DNA of 64,000 bases, from contig JAFLBF010000013.1 of NCBI GenBank assembly GCA_017303895.1, forward strand, positions 34,005 to 98,004, read 5' to 3'. This DNA is from Bacteroidota bacterium (GTDB taxonomy: Bacteria > Bacteroidota > Bacteroidia > 2-12-FULL-35-15). Both the position numbers and the translations under genes were made by a program. The notes beneath the pieces were generated by a model, which worked only from the letters and a program-made list of their open reading frames with translations, was not told where the DNA came from and did not search any database. Each line of letters starts with the position of its first letter. Position 1 is the first letter of the stretch. This document shows positions 1 to 9,127 of the stretch, one piece after another.

Positions 1-250
1 CTCCACCTTCCGGTATCTCCCATGAATATTGATCGATCGGATAGCGGTATTGTCCAACGATCCAGGTATTCATATCTTCATCCAATGGCAAAATACCGAT
101 CGCTAAATTTTTAAAATGCACCACCGAGTAGGTGCCGGGATTTCCATTCGGGTTTAATATATCGTGTTTGGTTAATCCTATCCAGGGTGAATCGTAGATC
201 TTTTCCGATTTTAATGTAGTCCAGGGATTTGTATATTCTTTATTATTCAT
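1..250 (-). CDS. NUDIX hydrolase, ADP-ribose pyrophosphatase type (3' end cut by window)
   Basis: Only the first 83 codons are inside the window. The reverse-strand reading starts at an ATG at 250 and runs off base 1. The visible part has the order of an ADP-ribose pyrophosphatase-type NUDIX protein: an N-terminal strand region, a segment with ILPLDEDMNTWIVGQYRYP, then WEIPEGG, which is how the NUDIX box begins in this subfamily. The metal-binding REUxEE part of the box lies outside the window, so activity cannot be judged. Such enzymes hydrolyse nucleoside diphosphates linked to another group, often ADP-ribose. The gene is divergent from bshC across a 67-base gap that holds -7 boxes for both directions. 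Confidence 0.85.
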   Translation of the reverse strand, partial: MNNKEYTNPWTTLKSEKIYDSPWIGLTKHDILNPNGNPGTYSVVHFKNLAIGILPLDEDMNTWIVGQYRYPIDQYSWEIPEGG

Positions 251-271
251 GTATGGGTTGATATTATAGCG

Positions 272-279
272 CAAATGTA
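272..279 (-). promoter_or_regulatory. Bacteroidota -7 box for the NUDIX gene
   Basis: On the minus strand this reads TACATTTG, an exact match to TAnnTTTG, about 22 bases before the NUDIX ATG. No convincing -33 TTTG was found at the usual spacing. Confidence 0.5.
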
Positions 280-301
280 AGCAGAAGCGCAACAAATTGA
301 T

Positions 302-309
302 TAAATTTG
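302..309 (+). promoter_or_regulatory. Bacteroidota -7 box for bshC
   Basis: TAAATTTG is an exact TAnnTTTG match ending 8 bases before the preferred bshC ATG at 318. If it is used, the leader is almost absent. AGGA at 311-314 could serve as a short ribosome binding site. Confidence 0.4.
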
Positions 310-317
310 CAGGAATT

Positions 318-1916
318 ATGAGTTTAAAAAAACAAACGATCGCTTTTTCTGAGACAGGACAGTTTTCGAAACTGTTTTTGGATTACATCAATGGGGAGCA
401 ACAGCTGAAACATTTTTATGCCTATGCTCCTACGATCAGTTCCTTTGAAACGATCATTCAAGATAGAGCTTCTCAAAATATTAATCGTCAGGTGTTAGTG
501 GATGTTCTTTTGGAACAGCATAAAGGATTGCAATTAAGTAGCTGCCAAACCGCGAATATTTCAGCATTAAAAGAAAAGAATGCATTTACGGTTTGTACCG
601 GACATCAGTTGTGTTTATTCACCGGACCACTTTATTTTATTTTTAAGATCATTTCTACGATCAATTTAGCGGAAGCATTAAAGAAAAAATTCTCTGATCA
701 TACGTTTGTTCCTGTTTATTGGATGGCTTCCGAAGACCATGATTTTGCTGAGATTAGTTCTGTGAATCTTTTTGGAAAAAAATTGACCTGGAACAATGAG
801 CAGGCAAAAGGAGCTGTGGGACGATTAACAACAACTTCACTCGATCCGGTTGTAGAAGAATTGAAACAGATCTTGGGCGAATCAGAGAATGCTAATGAAT
901 TGATCACCTTGTTTACAGAAGCATATTTAAAACACCCGACCTTAGCTGATGCTACACGTTTTGTCGTGCATCAATTGTTTAAGGAATATGGTTTACTGAT
1001 CCTTGATGCCGATCAAAAAGAACTAAAACAGGAGTTCACCTTATTCATGAAGGATGATGTCTTGAATGCTACCAATCATCAGCTTGTTCAGCAGTCGATC
1101 GATCAGTTGGCAACACTTGGATATTCAGCACAAGTAAATCCACGTGAGATCAATTTCTTTTATTCAAAAGAGCATATTCGTGAACGCATAGAGAATGATG
1201 GTGATGTTTTTCAAGTGTTGAATACAGATATCTGCTTTACCAAAGAACAGCTGATCACCGAAATAGAATTGCATCCGGAACATTTTAGTCCGAATGTGGT
1301 TTTACGTCCATTGTACCAACAATACATATTGCCGAATCTGGCTTACATTGGCGGACCGGGTGAGATTGCATATTGGTTGGAGTATTTAAATATGTTCAAT
1401 CATCATCAGATCACGTTCCCTGTATTGATGCCAAGAAATTTTGCCTTGTTGAGCGATGAGCGCACCTCACAAACCATACAAAAGTTAGGCTTTACGATCA
1501 GCGATTTTTTTGCGGATGCCGATGTGTTGAGCAAACGTTTTGTGACGGATCAGAGCGAAGGGAAATTAAGTCTGGAGCAGGAACAGGAAAAGATCGCGGC
1601 AGCTTTCGATGATGTTTTAGTGAAGGCCGTGGCTGTTGATCAAACCTTGAAAGGCACGGTAGAAGCGGAGATGCAAAAAGCATTGAACAGTTTAAAGAAC
1701 ATTGAAGCAAAAGTGGTTCGTGCCGAAAAACAAAAGCAGGAAACCAGCATCAATCAGATCAAAAAGATCAAGTCGAAATTCTTTCCGGAAGATTCACTTC
1801 AGGAGCGTTACGAGAATTTTGCACCATATTACGTTAAACATGGAAAAGCATTCATTTCACAATTGAAAGATTCATTCTATCCTTTCGATCTGAAAATGCT
1901 GATATTAGAATTATAA
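318..1916 (+). CDS. bshC: Bacillithiol biosynthesis cysteine-adding enzyme BshC
   Basis: A 532-residue protein, the usual BshC length. The family adds cysteine to glucosaminyl-malate, the last step of bacillithiol synthesis, in the cytoplasm. Seen here: CTGHQLCLFTGPLYFIFK around residue 90, followed by the hallmark VPVYWMASEDHDFAEI. The C-terminal third is charged and helical, matching the family's coiled-coil region. I prefer the ATG at 318 over an upstream in-frame TTG at 297 because AGGA sits just before it and the family begins near this point. It is followed 2 bases later by queE. Bacillithiol would complement the peroxide genes at 9-12 kb. bshA and bshB are not in the window. Confidence 0.93.
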   Translation: MSLKKQTIAFSETGQFSKLFLDYINGEQQLKHFYAYAPTISSFETIIQDRASQNINRQVLVDVLLEQHKGLQLSSCQTANISALKEKNAFTVCTGHQLCLFTGPLYFIFKIISTINLAEALKKKFSDHTFVPVYWMASEDHDFAEISSVNLFGKKLTWNNEQAKGAVGRLTTTSLDPVVEELKQILGESENANELITLFTEAYLKHPTLADATRFVVHQLFKEYGLLILDADQKELKQEFTLFMKDDVLNATNHQLVQQSIDQLATLGYSAQVNPREINFFYSKEHIRERIENDGDVFQVLNTDICFTKEQLITEIELHPEHFSPNVVLRPLYQQYILPNLAYIGGPGEIAYWLEYLNMFNHHQITFPVLMPRNFALLSDERTSQTIQKLGFTISDFFADADVLSKRFVTDQSEGKLSLEQEQEKIAAAFDDVLVKAVAVDQTLKGTVEAEMQKALNSLKNIEAKVVRAEKQKQETSINQIKKIKSKFFPEDSLQERYENFAPYYVKHGKAFISQLKDSFYPFDLKMLILEL

Positions 1917-1918
1917 AT

Positions 1919-2551
1919 TTGGGAACATTAAACGATAAACAATTAGAAGAAGGAAAGATCCTGCCCTTGATGGAAGAGTTTTATACCATTCAGGGCGAGG
2001 GATTTCATTCGGGGAAAGCTGCTTATTTCATTCGTATAGGAGGTTGTGATGTAGGCTGCCATTGGTGCGATGTGAAAGAAAGCTGGAATGCCGACTTGCA
2101 TCCTGCCACTGATGTGGATATCATTGTGGAGAATGCTTCCAAATATCCTTCCAAAGCTGTAGTAGTAACAGGTGGAGAACCGAGCATCTATAATTTAAAT
2201 TACATCACTCAGCAGTTAAAAGCCAAAGGCATACAAACATTTATTGAGACATCCGGTGCTTATCCATTAACCGGTGAATGGGACTGGGTATGTTTATCGC
2301 CTAAGAAAACGAGTCCGCCATTGCAAGAGAATTTCCTTAAAGCCAATGAATTAAAGATCATCATTCATAATAAAAATGATTTTGAATGGGCTGAAAAAAA
2401 TGCGCAGCATGTAGGCAAGGATTGTATCTTGTTTTTACAGCCCGAATGGAGCAAGGCAAAAGAAATGATGCCTTTGATCGTAGATTATATAATGGCGCAT
2501 CCGCAATGGCATGCTTCGCTTCAAACACATAAATACATGAATATTCCGTAA
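1919..2551 (+). CDS. queE: 7-carboxy-7-deazaguanine synthase QueE (radical SAM)
   Basis: A 210-residue radical SAM enzyme that turns 6-carboxytetrahydropterin into 7-carboxy-7-deazaguanine in the queuosine/preQ0 pathway. Visible motifs: the substrate-binding FYTIQGEGFHSGKAAYFIR near residue 22, then the Fe-S cluster motif C-x3-C-x2-C (CDVGCHWC), then the SAM-binding VVVTGGEPS around residue 80. The short C-x3-C-x2-C form is the canonical one. The start given is a TTG two bases after the bshC stop. An ATG at 1970 would give a protein 17 residues shorter that still begins before the QGEG motif, so the start is uncertain. The other que genes are not in the window. Confidence 0.9.
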   Translation: MGTLNDKQLEEGKILPLMEEFYTIQGEGFHSGKAAYFIRIGGCDVGCHWCDVKESWNADLHPATDVDIIVENASKYPSKAVVVTGGEPSIYNLNYITQQLKAKGIQTFIETSGAYPLTGEWDWVCLSPKKTSPPLQENFLKANELKIIIHNKNDFEWAEKNAQHVGKDCILFLQPEWSKAKEMMPLIVDYIMAHPQWHASLQTHKYMNIP

Positions 2552-2580
2552 TTTGGAATAATAATTGAACACATTTGCTC

Positions 2581-4530
2581 ATGAAAAAAATACTGATCCT
2601 TTCTTTTGCTGTTTTTGCATTGTTCTCTTGTAAAGCACAATTACCTCCCGGTGAATATACCAGTACCAATAAAAAAGCGATCGCTGCTTTTGAAAAAGCA
2701 TTGGAATTGTTCAACCAACGCAACGATGAAAAAGCAAAGCAGGAGCTGAAGAATGCTTGCGAGAAGGACCCTAATTTCATTGAACCGCATTTGCTTTTAG
2801 CGCAGATCTATTCGGAAGAAAAACAAACACAAAAAGCGATCGATGAATACATCAAAGCATTGGAGATCAACCCGAAGTTTGATAAGCGCACCTATTACAA
2901 CCTGGCTAATTTAGAGATCTCAATAGGTAAGTATGACGATGCTAAAAAAGATTATGAAGCGTTTTTGAAACATCAACACATTAATCCTGATTGGAAAGAA
3001 AAGGCAGAAATGAATTTATTGAATTGCAATTTTGCACTTGAAGCAATAAAGAATCCTGTTCCATTCGAACCTAAAAATATTGGCGATGGCATCAATTCCA
3101 GTTTAGATGAGTATTTTCCTGCCATCACAGCCGATGATCAAACATTCCTGTTTACACGTAACAACAGAACAGAAGTGATCAATTTGCAGGAAGATTTCCT
3201 GATCGCTAAAAAAGTAAATGGTGTTTGGCAAAAGGCAACATTGATCGGTAGTGGTATTAATACTGCAGGTAATGAAGGAGCTCCGAGCTTATCGGCTGAT
3301 GGGCAGATCCTTTTCTTTGCTGCTTGTCAGGAAATAGATGGTTCTTATGGTCCTAATAGAAAAGGTTTAGGAAGTTGTGATATTTTCTATGCTCAAAAAG
3401 TGGGTGAGAACTGGGGAAAATCATATAACATCGGTTCCCGTATCAATTCTCCTTCATTTGAATCGCAGCCTTCTTTTTCAGCAGATGGTAAGACCTTGTA
3501 TTTTGTGAGTGGAAGAATGGGTGGATATGGTGAAACTGATATTTATAGTGCTTCTTTGAATCCGGATGGCAGTTGGGGCACACCAAAAAATTTAGGTGCG
3601 AAGATCAATACACCGGGGAAGGAAGAATCAGTTTTCATTCACCCCGATGGCAAGACCTTGTATTTTGGTTCTAACGGACATGTTGGAATGGGAGGATTGG
3701 ATATTTATGTATCACGCATGAACGATGCAGGAGAGTGGGGAACACCGGTTAATTTAGGATATCCGATCAATACCTATGCGGATGATCATAGTGTGATCGT
3801 TTCGGCATCGGGTAATTTAGCTTATTTCGCGAGCAATAGAGCCGGTGGTTTGGGTGGTTTGGATATTTATCATTTCGATCTGTATGAAGCTGCCCGTCCG
3901 GGCAAGATCACCTATGCAAAAGGAAAAGTATATGATGTTCGAACAAAAGCCCCACTAGGAGCGCATTTTGAATTGATCGATCTGGAAACCGGAAAATCGA
4001 TGATCGAGTCGGATGCTAATTCCGGAAATGGTGAATTTTTGGTTTGTTTGCCGATCGATAAAAATTATGCCTTGAATGTATCACAGCCGGGTTATTTATT
4101 CTATTCAGAGAATTTTGCATTAAAAGAACTGGCCGATAAATCAAAGCCATTTTTGATGGATGTACCGATGCAGCCTATCGATACAGGCTCAGTGATCGAG
4201 TTGAAGAATGTATTCTTTGAAACAGCTAAGTTTGATCTGAAGCCGGAATCAAAAGCTGAGCTTAACAAATTGGTAGCATTCCTTACTGCCAACAAAACCA
4301 TCAAAGGGGAGTTGAGCGGACATACCGATAATGTTGGTGACAAAAAAATGAATCAGGTATTATCTCAAAACCGTGCGAAAGCTGTGTATGATTATTTGGT
4401 GGCGAACGGAATAGATGCCAAGCGTTTAAGCTATAAAGGTTATGGTGATACCAAGCCTAAAGTGAAAAATGATTCAGATGCTAACAGAGCATTGAACAGA
4501 AGAACGGAGTTTAAAGTAGTAGGGAAGTAA
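2581..4530 (+). CDS. PorE-like OmpA-family lipoprotein: TPR, PD40 propeller, CRD-like and OmpA domains
   Basis: A 649-residue envelope protein. The signal peptide ends in a lipobox-like LFSC, so it is probably lipidated. Domain order: TPRs at about 30-150; a beta-propeller at 165-450 with repeated SADGxTLYF and GGLDIY blocks; a carboxypeptidase-regulatory-like domain at 445-525; and a C-terminal OmpA domain at 530-649 with the peptidoglycan-binding pattern GHTDNVGD ... NRRTEF. This order matches PorE, the type IX secretion protein that links outer membrane and peptidoglycan in Porphyromonas. The T9SS role here is inferred from architecture. The ATG at 2581 was chosen over a TTG two codons upstream because it begins the signal peptide directly. 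A shorter relative lies at 44030-45628. Confidence 0.85.
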   Translation: MKKILILSFAVFALFSCKAQLPPGEYTSTNKKAIAAFEKALELFNQRNDEKAKQELKNACEKDPNFIEPHLLLAQIYSEEKQTQKAIDEYIKALEINPKFDKRTYYNLANLEISIGKYDDAKKDYEAFLKHQHINPDWKEKAEMNLLNCNFALEAIKNPVPFEPKNIGDGINSSLDEYFPAITADDQTFLFTRNNRTEVINLQEDFLIAKKVNGVWQKATLIGSGINTAGNEGAPSLSADGQILFFAACQEIDGSYGPNRKGLGSCDIFYAQKVGENWGKSYNIGSRINSPSFESQPSFSADGKTLYFVSGRMGGYGETDIYSASLNPDGSWGTPKNLGAKINTPGKEESVFIHPDGKTLYFGSNGHVGMGGLDIYVSRMNDAGEWGTPVNLGYPINTYADDHSVIVSASGNLAYFASNRAGGLGGLDIYHFDLYEAARPGKITYAKGKVYDVRTKAPLGAHFELIDLETGKSMIESDANSGNGEFLVCLPIDKNYALNVSQPGYLFYSENFALKELADKSKPFLMDVPMQPIDTGSVIELKNVFFETAKFDLKPESKAELNKLVAFLTANKTIKGELSGHTDNVGDKKMNQVLSQNRAKAVYDYLVANGIDAKRLSYKGYGDTKPKVKNDSDANRALNRRTEFKVVGK

Positions 4531-4545
4531 TCGTTTGCTCGGTAC

Positions 4546-5517
4546 TTAATAACTTGCCGTATCATTAATCTTATTCAGATCTAATTCGGGTAGTCCCACT
4601 TTTTTTCTGCGTTCATTCAACTGTGCTTTATCTTTGATCGGATAATAGGTTGTTGTAAAGTCCGTTTCATTGTACCGGAATTGAGTGCCATAGATCTGTC
4701 CTTCCTTTTTTGCTACTTTAACTTTATCCACAAAAAAAGCAACATCCGACCAATCGAGCTCTTTTTCATCAGCCGCTTTGATGATCTCATCATAATATTT
4801 CTCTTTGATCTTTTTGTTTCCTGCACTTATAATGGAGAATACAATGGCATAATCTTCTCCCACCAATGTTTTTCCCGGATAACCAAACGTTTGAATGATC
4901 TTGTCGATATCGGTAAATATTTTTAGCGCATTTAAACTGTTTAGAGAAACATATCTTTCATACATCAAAGTGTTCTTTCCATATTTGTTTTCGGCCCATC
5001 TAAGGGAGTCTGAATACAAATAAAATAGGTCATTGATCCTTTTTACTTCTTTCACCAATGAATCGTTGATGCCTTTTTCTTTAACGAGGATCTGTTCACC
5101 TATTTTTATTCCGTCTTTATAGGTCAGCTTTTTTACCAACACGCCTGCTGTGTCATACACATTCCAATTGCCATAATAAAAATAGTGGGTCATGGTATCA
5201 TTGATCACAATTTTGGCTTTTCCTTTTCTTTTGATCTTTCCATTTTCATGGTAGTGTGTGGTATAGATCTTTCTGAAAACATATTTTTCTTTTTTGATGA
5301 GACGGGCATTACGGTCGTAATAGCGCCAGGTGCCTTTCGGTACTCCTAAGCGGTAACGTCCGGTATTGTCTATTAGAGTGTCTGAATCATGGTAATGGAT
5401 CACCCATTTTCCATGACGTTGCTTCTTTTTATATTTATTAATACTCTGAGCATCAGACTTTTTTAGTCCACTTAGAAGTAGGAATACAAGTAGAAAGAAG
5501 ATTTTTACTAATTTCAT
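4546..5517 (-). CDS. Secreted protein with MORN/YwqK-like repeats
   Basis: 323 residues with a signal peptide of about 23 residues ending in SDAQ. Residues 35-150 hold repeats of the form G-x-W-x-x-Y-(D/H)-x-x-G, for example KGTWRYYDRNARLIKKEKY and YGNWNVYDTAGVLVKKLTY, which are typical of MORN/YwqK-like proteins in this phylum. The C-terminal half (160-323) is charged and unassigned. The function is unknown. The gene converges on the PorE-like gene with a 15-base gap, and its minus-strand -7 box TAATTTTG (5522-5529) ends only 4 bases before the ATG. Confidence 0.7.
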   Translation of the reverse strand: MKLVKIFFLLVFLLLSGLKKSDAQSINKYKKKQRHGKWVIHYHDSDTLIDNTGRYRLGVPKGTWRYYDRNARLIKKEKYVFRKIYTTHYHENGKIKRKGKAKIVINDTMTHYFYYGNWNVYDTAGVLVKKLTYKDGIKIGEQILVKEKGINDSLVKEVKRINDLFYLYSDSLRWAENKYGKNTLMYERYVSLNSLNALKIFTDIDKIIQTFGYPGKTLVGEDYAIVFSIISAGNKKIKEKYYDEIIKAADEKELDWSDVAFFVDKVKVAKKEGQIYGTQFRYNETDFTTTYYPIKDKAQLNERRKKVGLPELDLNKINDTASY

Positions 5518-5521
5518 GATG

Positions 5522-5529
5522 CAAAATTA
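5522..5529 (-). promoter_or_regulatory. -7 box abutting the start of the MORN-like gene
   Basis: On the minus strand this reads TAATTTTG, an exact TAnnTTTG match. It ends 4 bases before the ATG at 5517, so the transcript would be nearly leaderless if this box is used. Confidence 0.4.
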
Positions 5530-5594
5530 TTACAAAACGTAGAATTTGGAATAATATTTGAAGTGTTTAATCACAAATTCTAAACAAAATCATT

Positions 5595-6017
5595 ATGAAA
5601 AGAGCCGTTTTATTTTTTATCCCAATTGTTGTGATCATGTTTGCTTTTATGCAACAAGAGCCTATCAAAAAAGAACAATCCATTTCTACTGCTGAGTTAG
5701 CAAAAAAAATTACCGATCCGAAGGCTGTTAAACCCGTTATTTTTAATGTAGGTCCTGTTGATCAGATCAAAGGTGCTATTAAAGTAGGTGCGGTAAGCAC
5801 TGAAGAATATTTCGTGAAGTTCAAGAATGAAGTAGCAAAAGTTGGAAAAGATAAAGAAGTAGTGGTGTATTGTGGATGCTGCAGCTCTCAAAATTGTCCG
5901 AATATCCGTCCGGCAATTAAATACTTAACCGACTCAGGTTATAAAAAAGCAAAAGTGTTGGATATCCCAACAGGAATCAAAGAAGACTGGGTACAAAAAG
6001 ATTATCCGGTAGAATAG
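5595..6017 (+). CDS. Secreted or membrane-anchored rhodanese-like protein
   Basis: 140 residues. The first 18 form a hydrophobic segment (signal peptide or anchor), then a single rhodanese-like domain follows. The catalytic-loop region reads VVVYCGCCSSQNCPNIRPA, which places a Cys at the usual rhodanese position but inside an unusually Cys-rich loop with four cysteines. Rhodaneses move sulfane sulfur or act as redox modules; this one probably works in the periplasm. A strong terminator follows. The normal CxxGxR loop is absent, so ordinary sulfurtransferase activity is not assured and metal or redox binding is possible. Confidence 0.72.
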   Translation: MKRAVLFFIPIVVIMFAFMQQEPIKKEQSISTAELAKKITDPKAVKPVIFNVGPVDQIKGAIKVGAVSTEEYFVKFKNEVAKVGKDKEVVVYCGCCSSQNCPNIRPAIKYLTDSGYKKAKVLDIPTGIKEDWVQKDYPVE

Positions 6018-6036
6018 AGGCTAACGTATCATTGTT

Positions 6037-6070
6037 AAAATCCCAAGATGTAAGATTCTTGGGATTTTTT
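6037..6070 (+). terminator. Rho-independent terminator after the rhodanese gene
   Basis: AATCCCAAGA pairs with TCTTGGGATT across a short loop and is followed by a T run. Confidence 0.85.
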
Positions 6071-6160
6071 ATTTGCAAACGGATAATTTGATATTGTTAA
6101 GTTTTTTTATATCTTAACATTCCTATTTAAAGGATAGACACAAAAAAACTACTAATTTTT

Positions 6161-9127
6161 ATGACTACCACTCAAGTTAATCAACTTGCGCTTGAATCAA
6201 AGGATATTTGCAGGAATAATCCTCAGCGAGGAATTGAACTTGCCAATCAAATTATTGCTGCAGTTCAAAAGGATGATCTTCAATCTGAATTGGCCAAAGG
6301 ATTTGCTTGTAAAGGAGCTTGTTTGGTTTGGTTGGGCGACTATGAGCAAGCATTAAAAAATCTTTTTGAAGCACTTCCTATTCTTCAGGAAAACAATGAT
6401 TCCGTATTTGAAGCACATGTACTTTACCATATTTTCTGTTCGTATTATTTTATTGCGGATTATGATAATGCACTGAAATATGCTTACGAAATGCTTGAAA
6501 GAGCAAAAAAGGATAATAATATCAATGCACAAGCCAATGCCTTAAATGGGATAGGGTCGATCCATTATACATCAGGAGATAATAAAAAAGCAATAGCTGC
6601 TTTAACAGAAGGCTTGAACTTAGCAGAAAAACAAGAAGATAAGCATCTATTGGCGCGAATTCTGGATGGATTAGGTACTGCTTATTTTAATATTAATGAT
6701 CTTGAAAGGTCGTTGGACTATAAGCAACGTAGTTTGGAAACGGCAAAGTCAATAGGCTTAAGAAATGTGGAGTCGTATGCAATTGATGGACTAGCTAAAG
6801 TGTATTTGAATATCAAAGATTATGTAAATGCAGAAAAGTTATTTTCGGAATGTTTAGCCATCCGGGAAGAGTTAAATTTTAAATCAGGTATTGCAGAAAC
6901 AAATTATCATTTGGGGGACTTGTATCTAAAAATGGATCTATTAGAGTTGGCCTTGGCCCACTTTACTGTTTCACTTGATGTTGCAACGGAAACAAATACA
7001 AAAGAATTTATCTACAAATCACATGAAGGACTTTCTCAAATTTATGAGCGTAAGGGCAATAATCAAAAATTTATAGAACACTTTAAAAAATATTTCACCT
7101 ATAAAGAAGATTATTTTAGTGAGAAGAATAAGCAAAAATTAAAAGGGGTAGAGTTGCAATTCAGTATTTCTCAGATGGAGAAAGAAAAGGAGTTGTTGAA
7201 TGAGAAAAATAAGCAACTGGAGTTGTTGTCAAATGATTTAGTTAAGTTAAGTGATTTGGGAAAAACCATTACTTCTCTTTTATCCATTGAAACAATTAAC
7301 CGAACGGTATATGATATTATCAATAATATGATGGATGCACCGGGATTCGGTATTGGTATTGTTAATGAAGATCAAACGAAATTATTTTTCCCGGGTTATA
7401 TTGAGAATGGAGTCGTGTTAAGTTCTTCCGGATACGACCTGGCTGATAATAACCGCCTGGCCTCTGTATGCTTTAATAAAGAATTGGATATTGTTATTAA
7501 CGATTATGAAGCAGAAGCCGGATTATACATCGAAAAACGACTAAAACCTATTGTTGGACAGTCGGTTCAATCGCTTATTTACCTGCCACTGAAAATATCA
7601 GGTAAAAAAAACGGTGTTATCACTGTACAAAGCTTTAATAAAAATGCATTCAATGAGTATCAGGTGAACTTGGTTAAAAATTTGGCCGTTTACTGCGCTA
7701 TTGCAATAGAAAATGCCCGTTTGTACGAGAAGATGGAAGAAACGGTAAGAGCGCGCACTCAAGAGGTTATCATGCAAAAGGAAGAAATAGAACGGTCATA
7801 CGAAAACATGCGTGTTTTAAGTGTTATCGGACAGCAAATTACTTCCAGTGTGAACTTTGATTCTATCTTCAAAAAACTGCATGAAAATGTTTCGCAGTTG
7901 ATGAATGCGGATTGTTTTGGTGTTCGAATTTACCATCCTGATCTGAATGAGATCGAATATCGATATGAAATTGAGAAAGGCGAATTTTATCCACCCATTA
8001 GTGTTTCAATGGATAATGATGATAATTATTCTGTTTGGTGTGTAAAGAATAAAAAAGAGATTTTCATCAATGATAATTTGACAGAATACCATAAGTACAC
8101 CAAAAAGATTGTTGTACCAAGTGGAGATATGCCTGATTCACTTTTGTTTTGTCCGATGACCATTGGTGAGCGAATTATTGGTGTGATCACCGTTCAAAGC
8201 TTTAAGAAAAATGCCTATGTTCCTTTGCATATTGATATTCTAAAAACCTTAGGTACATATACCGCCATTGCTCTAGAGAATGCAAACTTGGTCGAGAATC
8301 TGGAGGTAAAGGTGATTGAAAGAACAAAAGAGGTTGTAAAACAAAAAGAGATCATCGAAGAGAGTAATAAGCACATTACAGATAGTATCAAGTATGCCAA
8401 AAGGATTCAAGATGCATTTATTCCGGGGGAGGAAAGTATAAAGGAGCATTTAAAAAATGCATTTGTGATCTACAAACCCAAAGATATTGTGAGTGGCGAC
8501 TTTTACTGGATCGAAAAGAAAGGAAATAAAATATTGTTTGCTGTAGTTGATTGTACGGGGCATGGAGTGCCTGGTGCTTTCATGAGTTTGATTGGATTTA
8601 ATGGTTTAAATCAGCTGGTGAATGAGTATAACTATACCAATCCTGCTGTTATTCTTACTCAGCTTAATAAAATAATAACCAATACCTTGAAGCAGCATGT
8701 GGAAGATTCCAAAATAAGAGATGGGATGGATATTGCTATTTGTTGTATTGATCTGGAATCCAATACGCTTGAATTTTCAGGTGCATTAAGTCCTTTATTC
8801 ATTGTTCGAAACGAAGAAATAATAAAAATCAAAGGAGACAAGCATCCGATCGGCAACTTTATGGACGCAGATGAATATGTATTTACCAATAATGTAATTG
8901 ATCTGTTTCCCGAAGATAGATTGTATTTATTCTCAGATGGCTTTGTTGATCAATTCGGTGGACCTAATGGTAAAAAATTGAAATATAATTACTTCCGTAA
9001 ATTGTTATTAGACAATTATAAGAAGCCAATGGAACAGCAAAAAGAACATATTAATTCCTTTTTTGAAGATTGGAAAGGAAATTTTGAGCAGATTGACGAT
9101 GTTTGTATGATAGGCGTTGCTATTTAA
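6161..9127 (+). CDS. TPR-GAF-GAF-SpoIIE (PP2C) serine phosphatase sensor
   Basis: 988 residues without a signal peptide, so probably cytoplasmic. About six to seven TPRs fill residues 1-330, followed by a coiled coil, a GAF domain near 370-525, a short coil, a second GAF near 545-710, the linker DSIKYAKRIQ near 750, and a PP2C/SpoIIE phosphatase domain to the end. The metal-binding acidic residues are intact: VSGDFYW, VDCTGHGVPGAFMS, IRDGMD, SDGFVDQFGG and a final QIDDVCMIG. The family dephosphorylates serine on regulatory partners such as STAS anti-anti-sigma proteins; no such partner is in the window. The 3' end overlaps the convergent oxyR by 8 bases. It is one of five complete SpoIIE proteins here. 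Confidence 0.9.
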   Translation: MTTTQVNQLALESKDICRNNPQRGIELANQIIAAVQKDDLQSELAKGFACKGACLVWLGDYEQALKNLFEALPILQENNDSVFEAHVLYHIFCSYYFIADYDNALKYAYEMLERAKKDNNINAQANALNGIGSIHYTSGDNKKAIAALTEGLNLAEKQEDKHLLARILDGLGTAYFNINDLERSLDYKQRSLETAKSIGLRNVESYAIDGLAKVYLNIKDYVNAEKLFSECLAIREELNFKSGIAETNYHLGDLYLKMDLLELALAHFTVSLDVATETNTKEFIYKSHEGLSQIYERKGNNQKFIEHFKKYFTYKEDYFSEKNKQKLKGVELQFSISQMEKEKELLNEKNKQLELLSNDLVKLSDLGKTITSLLSIETINRTVYDIINNMMDAPGFGIGIVNEDQTKLFFPGYIENGVVLSSSGYDLADNNRLASVCFNKELDIVINDYEAEAGLYIEKRLKPIVGQSVQSLIYLPLKISGKKNGVITVQSFNKNAFNEYQVNLVKNLAVYCAIAIENARLYEKMEETVRARTQEVIMQKEEIERSYENMRVLSVIGQQITSSVNFDSIFKKLHENVSQLMNADCFGVRIYHPDLNEIEYRYEIEKGEFYPPISVSMDNDDNYSVWCVKNKKEIFINDNLTEYHKYTKKIVVPSGDMPDSLLFCPMTIGERIIGVITVQSFKKNAYVPLHIDILKTLGTYTAIALENANLVENLEVKVIERTKEVVKQKEIIEESNKHITDSIKYAKRIQDAFIPGEESIKEHLKNAFVIYKPKDIVSGDFYWIEKKGNKILFAVVDCTGHGVPGAFMSLIGFNGLNQLVNEYNYTNPAVILTQLNKIITNTLKQHVEDSKIRDGMDIAICCIDLESNTLEFSGALSPLFIVRNEEIIKIKGDKHPIGNFMDADEYVFTNNVIDLFPEDRLYLFSDGFVDQFGGPNGKKLKYNYFRKLLLDNYKKPMEQQKEHINSFFEDWKGNFEQIDDVCMIGVAI

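Noticed and set aside
297..317. Upstream TTG start of bshC
   Set aside because: It lies inside the likely -7 box, and an ATG with AGGA before it follows at 318.
1914..1921. TAAATTTG at the bshC-queE junction as a promoter
   Set aside because: It matches the -7 box but covers the bshC stop and the queE start codon. Cotranscription with bshC is simpler.
9120..9127. Overlap of oxyR and the TPR-GAF-SpoIIE gene as a sign of misannotation
   Set aside because: Both C-termini are normal for their families. An 8-base convergent overlap is common in compact genomes.
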